Assembly: GCA_945872565.1 (NCBI GenBank)
Contig: CAMBZN010000002.1
Coordinates: 1-64,000, forward strand
DNA from: Chlamydia trachomatis
Lineage (GTDB): Bacteria; Chlamydiota; Chlamydiia; Chlamydiales; 2-12-FULL-49-11
Direction of reading: 5' to 3'
Length of the DNA stretch: 64,000 bases
Under the pieces are notes generated by a model. The model ran no database searches and had not been told where the DNA came from. It saw only the letters and a program-made list of their open reading frames with translations. Below, one piece after another: positions 42,755-50,423 of the stretch. A program made the translations under genes and the position numbers. Position 1 is the first letter of the stretch. Every line of letters begins with the position of its first letter.

Positions 42755-43408
42755 ATGAGTGATCTATTCAAACAACCAAGTATTTCCAAATATGACAAGA
42801 GTGACCCTGCCTCTATTATTATTAACCAATCGGCTTTGGTTCATTCTCAAGTCGAGAAAGAGAACAACTTAATCAACTATCAAAACAAAGCAATAGATCC
42901 TCAAAAGCTTCTTTATGCAACCATCATACAAATATTATTTGAGAAAGAGGGCGGCTCATCTTCGATGAACATTTCACATCTAGACAGGGGCGAGCAAGAC
43001 TTGTATCTATTGATATCGAAACTGCTGGCTCACTTTAAGTGGTTATCAAAAAAAGATGCCTCCCGAGAAGTTTCCTTTATCAATACCCTCTCTGAAACAT
43101 GGAACTATTTACTTCTTTCGCTAAATCGAAGAAAATTGCAAAAACATTCTCATGAATATTTACACCACCTTAGCCGTGTGATCGATTCGATTCAATTTTA
43201 TGCCGTCGAAGAGGGCGAGCCGTTTGGATTTTATCTCTCTCACCACTGCGGAAAGGATGCGGATTGGTTTCCCCTCCCCTATCTTCAGATGCTTTCTGGT
43301 CTTTATGAAGAGCACGCAGTAGATAGCAATAATAGCCACCTATCCTCTTGGTGCACTGACTTTTCTATTTTATTAGTTGAAATTGCAGCTCAAAAATCAA
43401 GTGACTAG
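42755..43408 (+). CDS. Hypothetical protein, 217 aa
   Basis: I do not recognise this protein. It has no signal or membrane segments; composition suggests an all-helical cytosolic protein, with DLYLLISKLLAHFKWLSKKD and SHEYLHHLSRVIDSIQF as amphipathic helices. Two His/Cys clusters (YLSHHCGKDADW near residue 165 and SSWCTDF) might be chance. It is divergent from uhpC and lies between uhpC and hisS, where I recall no gene in C. trachomatis, so it is probably lineage-specific. Confidence 0.6.
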   Translation: MSDLFKQPSISKYDKSDPASIIINQSALVHSQVEKENNLINYQNKAIDPQKLLYATIIQILFEKEGGSSSMNISHLDRGEQDLYLLISKLLAHFKWLSKKDASREVSFINTLSETWNYLLLSLNRRKLQKHSHEYLHHLSRVIDSIQFYAVEEGEPFGFYLSHHCGKDADWFPLPYLQMLSGLYEEHAVDSNNSHLSSWCTDFSILLVEIAAQKSSD

Positions 43409-43423
43409 CCATTATGAGGCATT

Positions 43424-43450
43424 ATAGTCGATTAAACATGAATTGATAAA
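43424..43450. repeat. One-ended copy of the 7510-7679 terminal repeat
   Basis: atagtcgattaaac-a-tgaattgataaa matches 27 positions of the left arm at 7511-7537 with one difference (c to a). No second arm is nearby. It covers the 3' end and stop codon of the orphan gene on the minus strand, whose last residues (SLSIHV) are encoded by the repeat. Confidence 0.7.
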
Positions 43451-44258
43451 CTATAAGAAAGATCTCTTTCCCAAAACATAAAATTTTCGCCATCATGCAC
43501 GCTTGTGAGTATAAATCGAACCCCTGAAGCAATATCAGAGAGATTAGCTACTGAAAGATTCTTATGCGGCTTACTGCCCTTATAAAGAACTACCAATGAA
43601 TGCCAAATGTGATCGGTCCTTCTGATAGTTATGTTAATCTCATCTATTGAATTAGTGCTTGATAAACTATAGTACACTTCATCGTTAAAAAAATGCAGTC
43701 CAATACTTTGGTTATTTGTATGATTATCTTCTCGGCTCATCATCACATTCTCACAGATCATAAAATGACTCTCGTCTTCGTCGAGAAATTTTTTTATTAT
43801 ACTGCTTACTTCTCGAGAAGTTGTGATACGTATTTTTGGACTAAATTTCTCTCCCCCCTTAAGAGTATATGTTTGATTAGATTCAATGAGGGGATTAATT
43901 CCCCCGTGAGAAAATTTATACACGTTCGCTGTTTTTGCATTTTTAGGAAGTATTACACTAAAAGCACCTTTAGAGAAATCTAGGGTCTTTATAAGATATT
44001 TTTCTAATGATCCGCCACCATCTATATGGTCGATAAAGTACTCAAATGTTTTCAAGTATTCTAATTTCAAGGAATTTATGGACTCTTCCAAACCCACCCC
44101 CCCTCAACATAAATTCTTGCCTCTTTCCCATCGCTTCCGACATAATCCCAATGTGGTGCTACATCCCCAGCGTAATTGAAATAGTGATACTTATGAGTAT
44201 ACATGGCCTCCTCTGAAAAAGGAATCAGAGAAGCACATGATGTAAAAAGAAATTTCAT
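43432..44258 (-). pseudogene. Split orphan gene, frames joined by one extra G in a G7 tract; possibly phase-variable lipoprotein
   Basis: Two overlapping minus-strand frames, 44258-44076 (60 residues) and 44097-43432 (221 residues from a GTG), meet at seven G (44103-44097). One more G, or two fewer, would fuse them to one protein of about 275 residues. The first frame starts with ATG and MKFLFTSCASL, which resembles a lipoprotein or export signal. The second lacks a proper start and reads on smoothly (LEESINSLKLEYLKTF). No known domain is seen. The final residues come from the dispersed repeat at 43424-43450. Options are a phase-variable gene, a decaying gene or a homopolymer sequencing error. 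Confidence 0.6.
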
Positions 44259-44417
44259 TTACAACCTAATAAAAATTAGAATGATACTCTATAAAATGAT
44301 TTTACCCAAGTGGAATATAACACGATTATTCCATCAAAAATACCTTGTAATGATTTGCCAGCTACGTCAAAAGTAAAGAAGCTTTACAGCTTTGTATTTT
44401 TTTTGTATAGTCAATGC

Positions 44418-45710
44418 ATGGAAAAAAACCGTGTAAAAGGCTGCTACGATAGATACCCGGCCGCAAAGGAACAATGGCAGCAACCTGCAATTTGGAAAGT
44501 TGTTAACAGAGCAATTGAAAAAATCACCACTTTGTATGGATTCAGCGAAGTTGTCACCCCCTCATTTGAATACACAGAGGTGTTTACAAGGTCTTCAGGG
44601 GAAGAGAGCGACATTGTCAGCAAAGAAATGTATACTTTTGCCGATAAAAAGGGGCGCTTACTATCCCTTAGACCAGAACTTACTGCCCCAACAATTCGTG
44701 CCTACATAGAAAATGGGGGGATGAATGAAAAACTCTCAAAGCTATTTTATAATGGTTCTTGCTACAGATATGATCGACAGCAAAAGGGCAGATATCGCCA
44801 ATTTCATCAATTTGGAGTAGAAGTCATTGGACTAAAAGACCCGTTTATCGACATAGAGGTGATCTCTATGTTAGTGCATTTTTTTGAAATGCTTGGAATT
44901 ACAAAAACTACGCTGCTAATTAACTCAATTGGTTCAAAAAATTGTCGAAAGCTCTACGAAAAAGAGCTTGTTGCCTACTTTTGCAAACACATGGATCACC
45001 TTTCTGAGGATAGCAAACGGCGCCTTTCCACAAATCCCTTAAGAATACTTGATTCCAAAGATCCAGCAGATATCAAGATCAAAGAGGGTTGCCCAAACAT
45101 TTTAGATTTTATTGGAGCAGCAGAAAAAGAACATTTTGCAACCGTTTTAGAAGGGCTTGATCGACTGGGAATTAATTATACAGTAGATAAAAATTTAGTA
45201 AGGGGACTTGACTATTACACAGACACTGTTTTTGAGCTGGTTCGAGCAGACTTTACTTCCGGCCAAAACTCCCTTGGCGGGGGCGGAAGATATGATGGAC
45301 TTGTAAAAGCTTTAGGGGGAAAAGATCTTCCTGGAGTAGGATTTGGACTTGGACTAGAAAGAACCATTCAGTACCTATTGGATGAAAACGTTACTTTTCC
45401 TGAAGAAACCCCTCCGCAGTATTACTTTATACCCTTAAACGCCGAGTGCAAAATGATTCTAGCAAGTTTTGTAAATAGCTGTCGCAAGGCTTCCATCATC
45501 GCCGAAATTGACCCTGAATATTCCGTCAAGAATGGGCTAAAGAATGCAAACGACAAAAAAGCACAATATGCTATCATCCTTGGCCCGGATGAATTTAAAC
45601 AAGGCGTTTGCAAGGTTAAAAATTTAAGCCAAAGAACAGAAAGAACCTACCCGATAAAAAATCTACATACTTTTTTAATAGATGGCTCAAACCAACCAAC
45701 GCTCACATAA
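44418..45710 (+). CDS. hisS: Histidyl-tRNA synthetase
   Basis: Class II aminoacyl-tRNA synthetase charging tRNA-His. The ATG at 44418 is chosen since MEKNRVKGCYDRYP begins the family's N-terminus (RGxxD-like GCYDRYP); the frame upstream lacks homology. Motif 2 reads FYNGSCYRYDRQQKGRYRQFHQFG, the His-binding loop LVRGLDYYTDTVFE and the GGGGRYDGL/GVGFGLGLER motif 3 are present. The anticodon-binding domain occupies the last about 90 residues. The product is 430 residues. aspS follows by 10 bp, as in Chlamydia (CT543-CT542). Confidence 0.96.
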   Translation: MEKNRVKGCYDRYPAAKEQWQQPAIWKVVNRAIEKITTLYGFSEVVTPSFEYTEVFTRSSGEESDIVSKEMYTFADKKGRLLSLRPELTAPTIRAYIENGGMNEKLSKLFYNGSCYRYDRQQKGRYRQFHQFGVEVIGLKDPFIDIEVISMLVHFFEMLGITKTTLLINSIGSKNCRKLYEKELVAYFCKHMDHLSEDSKRRLSTNPLRILDSKDPADIKIKEGCPNILDFIGAAEKEHFATVLEGLDRLGINYTVDKNLVRGLDYYTDTVFELVRADFTSGQNSLGGGGRYDGLVKALGGKDLPGVGFGLGLERTIQYLLDENVTFPEETPPQYYFIPLNAECKMILASFVNSCRKASIIAEIDPEYSVKNGLKNANDKKAQYAIILGPDEFKQGVCKVKNLSQRTERTYPIKNLHTFLIDGSNQPTLT

Positions 45711-45720
45711 GAGAGACTAA

Positions 45721-47508
45721 ATGAAACCAACAAAATTTCGATCCCATACCCTGCAAGAACTTACAAAAAAAAATGTTGGAGAAATTGTCCACCTAGCTGG
45801 ATGGGTAAATCGTAGGCGTGACCATGGCGGACTTATATTTATCGATCTTAGAGATCGCTACGGTATTACTCAAATTATTTTTGATCCAACTATCGATAAA
45901 ATCTCTCACAGCAAAGCTGAGCATCTTCGTTCTGAGTGGGTCATAACAGTATCGGGAAAAGTTCGCAATCGTCAGGAGGGGATGACAAACCCCAATCTTT
46001 CTACTGGGGAAATCGAGCTAGAAGCAACTGATCTTCAAATTCAATCAATGTGTCCAACTCCCCCTTTTTCTATTGCAGATGAGAAAATTGACGTTCAAGA
46101 TGAGCTTAGATTAACCTATAGATACTTAGATTTACGCCGTCCGGAATTAAAAAACCGATTGATAGCAAGAAGTAAAGCAACAATTATCATCAGAAATTAC
46201 TTAGCTGAGCAGAATTTTCTAGAAATTGAGACTCCTATTCTTACAAAGTCTACTCCAGAAGGCGCTCGAGATTATATCGTTCCCTCAAGAGTTCATCCCC
46301 ATCATTTCTACGCCCTCCCCCAATCCCCTCAAATTTATAAACAACTATTGATGGTAGGAGGAATGGATCGATACTTTCAGGTAGCAAGATGCTTTAGAGA
46401 TGAAGATTTACGCTCAGAAAGACAACCTGAATTTACACAAATTGACATTGAGATGAGCTTTAATAGTAACGAAGATATTATCGCCCTTGGAGAAGGACTA
46501 TTTAAAAAACTTTGGAAGGAGCTAAAAGGTGTTGATTTATCCACCCCTTTTATGAGAAAAAGTTACAAAGAATGCATGGATAAATATGGCTCTGATAAGC
46601 CTGACCTCCGTTTTGGAATGGAGTTTATTAATGTTGAACCGATTGCGGAACGATCTACTTTTGCCATATTCAAGAACGCTTTGGAACAAAAGCACTTGAT
46701 TAGAGCGATCAATGTACCCGGTGGAGGCTCCCTTTCTCGTCGTGAAATCGATGAACTAACCCACTTTACACAGCAATTTGGCCTTGAAGGGCTTGCATGG
46801 ATGAAAGTCACTGAAAGTGGTCTTACCTCAAACATAGTAAAATATTTCGATCCAGAGCTTCAAGAGGAGCTGATTAAACTCTGTGGGAGTAAAGAGGGCG
46901 ACTTAATTCTTTTTGCAGCAGCCAAAAAATCCATTGTACTTCAAGCATTAGACCACCTAAGGCGCCACTTAGCAGAAAAATTAGACTTGATCAATAAGGA
47001 TGAATTAAAATTCTTGTGGGTACTTGACTTTCCTCTATTTGAGGTGGACAAAGAAACAAAACTTCTCACCTCAGTTCACCACCCCTTTACCTCCCCCCTT
47101 CCTGAAGATATTGCAAAACTTGATAGTGATCCATTGAGTGTCTTATCTAACGCATATGATCTTGTACTAAACGGATATGAATTAGGTGGAGGCTCCATCC
47201 GTATTCATGAATCAGCCTTACAACAAAAGATTTTCTCCCTTCTTAACCTTTCTAAGGAAGAGATTGAAGAAAAATTTGGATTTTTAACCAAAGCCCTTTC
47301 TTACGGAGCCCCTCCCCATGGAGGAATCGCTTTTGGGTTAGATCGAATGATGATGCTTTTAACAGGCACTGAATCAATAAGAGACGTAGTTGCTTTTCCA
47401 AAGACCCAAAAAGCTTCCGACCTTATGATGTCGTGCCCATCAAAAGTAACCGATTCTCAGTTGGATGATCTTTTCATAGAAACGAAAAAACTACTTGGAT
47501 CTTTATAA
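45721..47508 (+). CDS. aspS: Aspartyl-tRNA synthetase, bacterial type
   Basis: Class IIb synthetase. The 595 residues contain the N-terminal OB-fold anticodon domain (VHLAGWVNRRRDHGGLIFIDLRD), motif 1 region with FLEIETPILTKSTPEGARDY, motif 2 with RCFRDEDLRSERQPEFTQID, a GAD insertion domain (about 290-425) and motif 3 with GIAFGLDRMMMLLTG. The length and GAD domain identify the bacterial type. Chlamydiae carry GatCAB elsewhere, so this enzyme may be non-discriminating; that cannot be decided from this sequence. Confidence 0.97.
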   Translation: MKPTKFRSHTLQELTKKNVGEIVHLAGWVNRRRDHGGLIFIDLRDRYGITQIIFDPTIDKISHSKAEHLRSEWVITVSGKVRNRQEGMTNPNLSTGEIELEATDLQIQSMCPTPPFSIADEKIDVQDELRLTYRYLDLRRPELKNRLIARSKATIIIRNYLAEQNFLEIETPILTKSTPEGARDYIVPSRVHPHHFYALPQSPQIYKQLLMVGGMDRYFQVARCFRDEDLRSERQPEFTQIDIEMSFNSNEDIIALGEGLFKKLWKELKGVDLSTPFMRKSYKECMDKYGSDKPDLRFGMEFINVEPIAERSTFAIFKNALEQKHLIRAINVPGGGSLSRREIDELTHFTQQFGLEGLAWMKVTESGLTSNIVKYFDPELQEELIKLCGSKEGDLILFAAAKKSIVLQALDHLRRHLAEKLDLINKDELKFLWVLDFPLFEVDKETKLLTSVHHPFTSPLPEDIAKLDSDPLSVLSNAYDLVLNGYELGGGSIRIHESALQQKIFSLLNLSKEEIEEKFGFLTKALSYGAPPHGGIAFGLDRMMMLLTGTESIRDVVAFPKTQKASDLMMSCPSKVTDSQLDDLFIETKKLLGSL

Positions 47509-47590
47509 AGCTTTAAGCCGTTTATTTTCAAGTTTACTTAAATTCTATAGTTAGATATGATTTTTCTTATTTATTTAAGGAAGGTAAATT

Positions 47591-48160
47591 TTGTTCAATT
47601 CAATTAAATTCTACACTTTATCGTTTACTGTTTTAGTATTTGGAATAGTTCAAGGGGAGCTATCTTCCATTTCCGCCCCTTTATCCTGTAATAGCGACTG
47701 CAAAGAATCCAGCAATCAGGAAATCACCCGTTTTAATAAAGTCGCTGGTGTAGGTCTTGCTCGACTTATGTTTGATCTTAATCACAATCGCTCTATCCCG
47801 TTCATCGATCCAGAGAGTTTTATAAGCGCTTTTTCATCCGACTCCCACCATTGCATGGAGATAACAGACCCCGAGATCCAAAAGTATATTGATGATGAAG
47901 GAAGCTTAGATCTTGCACAGCGTCAGAGAATAAGCTATGCATTTGGGCAAAATATTTTGAGAAAACTGCAGTCTTCTAATTGCACATACATTGATATATC
48001 CATCATTAGAAAGCAATTTCGTGAGAGTTTTGAGCACTATAAAGTATCACAATATTACGGTGACATTTTTAGCCAATACAGACACACCTACAATGATTTA
48101 ATCACACCAGAATTTGATCGCGCAATAAGGGAAATTGTTCACAAGAAGAAGACCTCATAA
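47591..48160 (+). CDS. Exported Mip-N-like protein, 189 aa, no PPIase domain
   Basis: TTG start with AAGGAAGG upstream. The signal peptide is MFNSIKFYTLSFTVLVFGIVQG. The mature protein carries two segments resembling the N-terminal dimerisation domain of Mip/FKBP22 proteins: VAGVGLARLMFDL...IDPESFISAFSSD and ISYAFGQNILRKL...IDISIIRKQFRESF, following the pattern A.G..I...L......D...I..GF..A. The catalytic FKBP domain is absent. Placed directly upstream of a second such protein and of mip itself, it likely arose by duplication and could form mixed dimers with Mip. Two Cys near the N-terminus (CNSDC) may form a disulfide. Confidence 0.65.
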   Translation: MFNSIKFYTLSFTVLVFGIVQGELSSISAPLSCNSDCKESSNQEITRFNKVAGVGLARLMFDLNHNRSIPFIDPESFISAFSSDSHHCMEITDPEIQKYIDDEGSLDLAQRQRISYAFGQNILRKLQSSNCTYIDISIIRKQFRESFEHYKVSQYYGDIFSQYRHTYNDLITPEFDRAIREIVHKKKTS

Positions 48161-48241
48161 TTAAATATTTATTTAATATATTAATTGCAACGTCACTGTA
48201 AAAATGATGCCCAAAGAACCCTCTACGTTTAAGGAGAAATT

Positions 48242-48688
48242 TTGACCCTGTTATTACTTTCAATTTTACTTAACCTTCAAACACCTGTTCTTGAGCCCAC
48301 TTTTAGTAATCAGATCGGCTTTTTTATAGAGGAAGTGTTAGAACGAAATGATATAGTTTCAAAATATTTTAACCAAGAAGCCTTCTTATTAGGATTTGAT
48401 CGCGCTCTTGCAAACGAGCCCGCCCTCATATCTAAACAAGACCTTTGTAAATATTTTGACGCCGGGATCACAATTACCCCAGGGAGAAAAGCACTCTATA
48501 GCCAGGCATGTGGACATTATATTGTACAGGTGCTGCAACAAAAGCATTCCAAGGAAATCAATTTTAATCAGATCCGAGAGGGGATTGTTATGGCTAAGAA
48601 CATGCAAGAGCCCCCCGCTTTAAGCGATGGAGTTAAAGAAAAAATTATGTTACTTTTAGAGGATCTGAATCCAGCGGAGCAGTTCTAA
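48242..48688 (+). CDS. Second Mip-N-like protein, 148 aa, no PPIase domain
   Basis: TTG start after TAAGGAG. A short hydrophobic N-terminus (TLLLLSILLNLQTP) looks like a signal peptide. Two Mip-N-type helical segments follow: NQIGFFIEEVLER...FNQEAFLLGFDRAL and YSQACGHYIVQVLQQ...INFNQIREGIVMA. It has no FKBP domain. It sits 82 bp after the previous paralog and about 64 bp before mip, in the same direction. The three probably form one functional group; sequence similarity among them is low and was judged by pattern. Confidence 0.6.
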   Translation: MTLLLLSILLNLQTPVLEPTFSNQIGFFIEEVLERNDIVSKYFNQEAFLLGFDRALANEPALISKQDLCKYFDAGITITPGRKALYSQACGHYIVQVLQQKHSKEINFNQIREGIVMAKNMQEPPALSDGVKEKIMLLLEDLNPAEQF

Positions 48689-48751
48689 AGAAAAAAACTT
48701 GGCTATAAAGTACGATCCTAGTAAAGTATGACTAGTACAAAGGAGTTACCT

Positions 48752-49531
48752 ATGAAACATCTCTTATCTTTTTTATTTTGTGGTGCAACTATATTTGCTG
48801 TCGAAACAAAAGCTCAAACAGAGAAAATTGAAGTAAAGCAAAATGAAGAATTGTCTGCTCAAGACCTTAAGCTTCTATCTCATGCATACGGGCATATGAT
48901 CGGTCAAAATTTAAGTTCAATTGACTTAGACCTTGATACAAGTGCACTTATTAGCGGAATTCAAGATGCATTCAACGGCATGGAGTCTCCTTTATCAGAT
49001 AGTAAAACAATTGAAATGATCACACATTTACAAGAAAGAAAGTTTAAAACTGAGTGTGAAACCAACCTTAAAGCAGCTGAAGCGTTTTTAGCCGCCAACA
49101 AGAAAAATGATTCGATCATTGAGCTTGAAAATGGAAAGCTGCAATATAAAAAGCTTGCTGAAGGCACTGGCAAGGGCTGTTCAGATAAAGAGATTCCAGT
49201 AATTTCTTACATAGGAACATACCTGAACGGGGAAGTTTTTGGAAAGTCTGAAAAGGATGAATCTATCTCACTTGATGAAACAATTGAAGGGTTTAGAAAG
49301 GCAATTCTAGGAATGAAAGTTGGCGAAAAGCGTGTTGTTTATATCCATCCTGAACTAGGATACGGTGTAAGTAGCTCCCTTTCCCCCAATGCTCTACTAA
49401 CTTTTGAAATCGAAATGAAGGGACTTGAGGATAAAGTTGCAGTAAATCAAAAGCTTATTCCTACAACAACAGAGTTCCCATCAGAAGATGCATTTGCTGA
49501 TGCCAATTTAAAGCATACAAACGTAAAATAA
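48752..49531 (+). CDS. mip: Mip-type peptidyl-prolyl isomerase (FKBP)
   Basis: Exported FKBP-type isomerase; Mip proteins are infectivity factors in intracellular bacteria. The ATG at 48752 has AAAGGAG upstream and starts the signal peptide MKHLLSFLFCGATIFA. The N-terminal dimerisation domain shows LLSHAYGHMIGQNL followed by LDLDTSALISGIQDAFNG and MESPLSDSKT. The FKBP domain spans about 125-230 with ISYIGTYLNGEVFGKS, GFRKAILGMKVGEKRVVYIHPELGYG and LLTFEIEMKGL. A polar tail of about 25 residues follows. It is 259 residues long and corresponds to CT541. A terminator follows. Confidence 0.94.
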   Translation: MKHLLSFLFCGATIFAVETKAQTEKIEVKQNEELSAQDLKLLSHAYGHMIGQNLSSIDLDLDTSALISGIQDAFNGMESPLSDSKTIEMITHLQERKFKTECETNLKAAEAFLAANKKNDSIIELENGKLQYKKLAEGTGKGCSDKEIPVISYIGTYLNGEVFGKSEKDESISLDETIEGFRKAILGMKVGEKRVVYIHPELGYGVSSSLSPNALLTFEIEMKGLEDKVAVNQKLIPTTTEFPSEDAFADANLKHTNVK

Positions 49532-49548
49532 TTTTATCATACACATTC

Positions 49549-49590
49549 AATTGCCTGAAAAGCACCTTCTTTTCAGGCAATTTTTATTTA
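49549..49590 (+). terminator. Rho-independent terminator after mip
   Basis: Stem ttgcctgaaaag (49551-49562) pairs perfectly with cttttcaggcaa (49569-49580), and two further A-T pairs extend it outward. A run tttttattta follows. It separates the mip group from trmL. Confidence 0.9.
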
Positions 49591-49605
49591 CATAAGGTCT
49601 TAATA

Positions 49606-50091
49606 ATGGAAATCATTTTATTTGAACCTGACATACCACAAAACACCGGAAATATCGTTAGGCTTTGCAAAGCAACCAAATGTAAGCTCACCTTGGTTGA
49701 GCCCCTTGGATTTACCATCACCGATAAAAAACTAAGACGTGCTGGATTAGATTACTGGCTGGGGGTGGAAGTAAAAATAATTCCTTCTTTAAAAGAATAT
49801 CTACTAAAAACAGACGCTCCTAAATATTTTCTTTCAAGCAAAGCCCCTCGATCTTTGTATTCAGCAGAAATTAAAAAAGACGCGATATTTATTTTCGGAA
49901 GCGAAACAGCGGGCTTGCCTGCTTATGCTAAGGAGTTATGGAATAACGATTTTTATACTTTGCCCATGCATAAAGAAGCTCGCTGTCTAAATCTTGCAAA
50001 CTCAGTGTCCATTGCAATTTACGAAGCTCTTCGACAACAGGACTTTTCGTCATTAGACCTCTTTCAAAGCTCCCTTTCTCTGAGTACGTGA
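49606..50091 (+). CDS. trmL: tRNA (cytidine/uridine-34 2'-O-)-methyltransferase TrmL
   Basis: SPOUT-class enzyme that methylates the wobble base ribose in tRNA-Leu isoacceptors. The 161 residues contain the three SPOUT motifs: FEPDIPQNTGNIVRLCKATKC (motif 1), IFGSETAGLPA (motif 2) and LPMHKEARCLNLANSVSIAIYEALRQ (motif 3), the latter forming the knot. The size matches the minimal TrmL/YibK family. In Chlamydia the gene is annotated spoU (CT540) and also follows mip. One probable substrate, tRNA-Leu(UAA), is encoded at 8366-8449. Confidence 0.95.
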   Translation: MEIILFEPDIPQNTGNIVRLCKATKCKLTLVEPLGFTITDKKLRRAGLDYWLGVEVKIIPSLKEYLLKTDAPKYFLSSKAPRSLYSAEIKKDAIFIFGSETAGLPAYAKELWNNDFYTLPMHKEARCLNLANSVSIAIYEALRQQDFSSLDLFQSSLSLST

Positions 50092-50114
50092 AGTTTTAAA
50101 AGAGGCCATTTATG

Positions 50115-50423
50115 TTAGCCGTGTGAATTTGCCATATCAATGATATCTTCTTTTTCCCTTACGCCAACAAAAGAATCCACTTTTTTTCCATTTTTGAAAA
50201 AAAGTACAGTTGGGATAGAAGAGACAGAAAACTTTTGAGAAAGATCTCTATTTTCATCAACATCTACTGAGAAGACAGAAAAACCTTCATTGCTCACCTC
50301 CTCCAAAATCGGGCTAAGAGTTTTACACGGACCGCACCAATGGGCAAAAAAGTCGATAATTACAACTTTATTTGATTGGATTGCTTCACTAAAACTTGAT
50401 TCATTTAATTCTTTAACAGTCAT
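50115..50423 (-). CDS. trxA: Thioredoxin
   Basis: Small disulfide reductase of the cytosol. The 102 residues hold the active site HWCGPCK (about residue 30, where most have WCGPC after AxW), the cis-Pro in SSIPTVLFFKNG and the usual start with VIIDFFAHW. It overlaps the stop of the cmk-plsC fusion gene by 11 bp. In the Chlamydia order this is CT539, next to trmL; the upstream neighbour belongs to another block, so an old rearrangement joint lies here. Confidence 0.96.
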   Translation of the reverse strand: MTVKELNESSFSEAIQSNKVVIIDFFAHWCGPCKTLSPILEEVSNEGFSVFSVDVDENRDLSQKFSVSSIPTVLFFKNGKKVDSFVGVREKEDIIDMANSHG

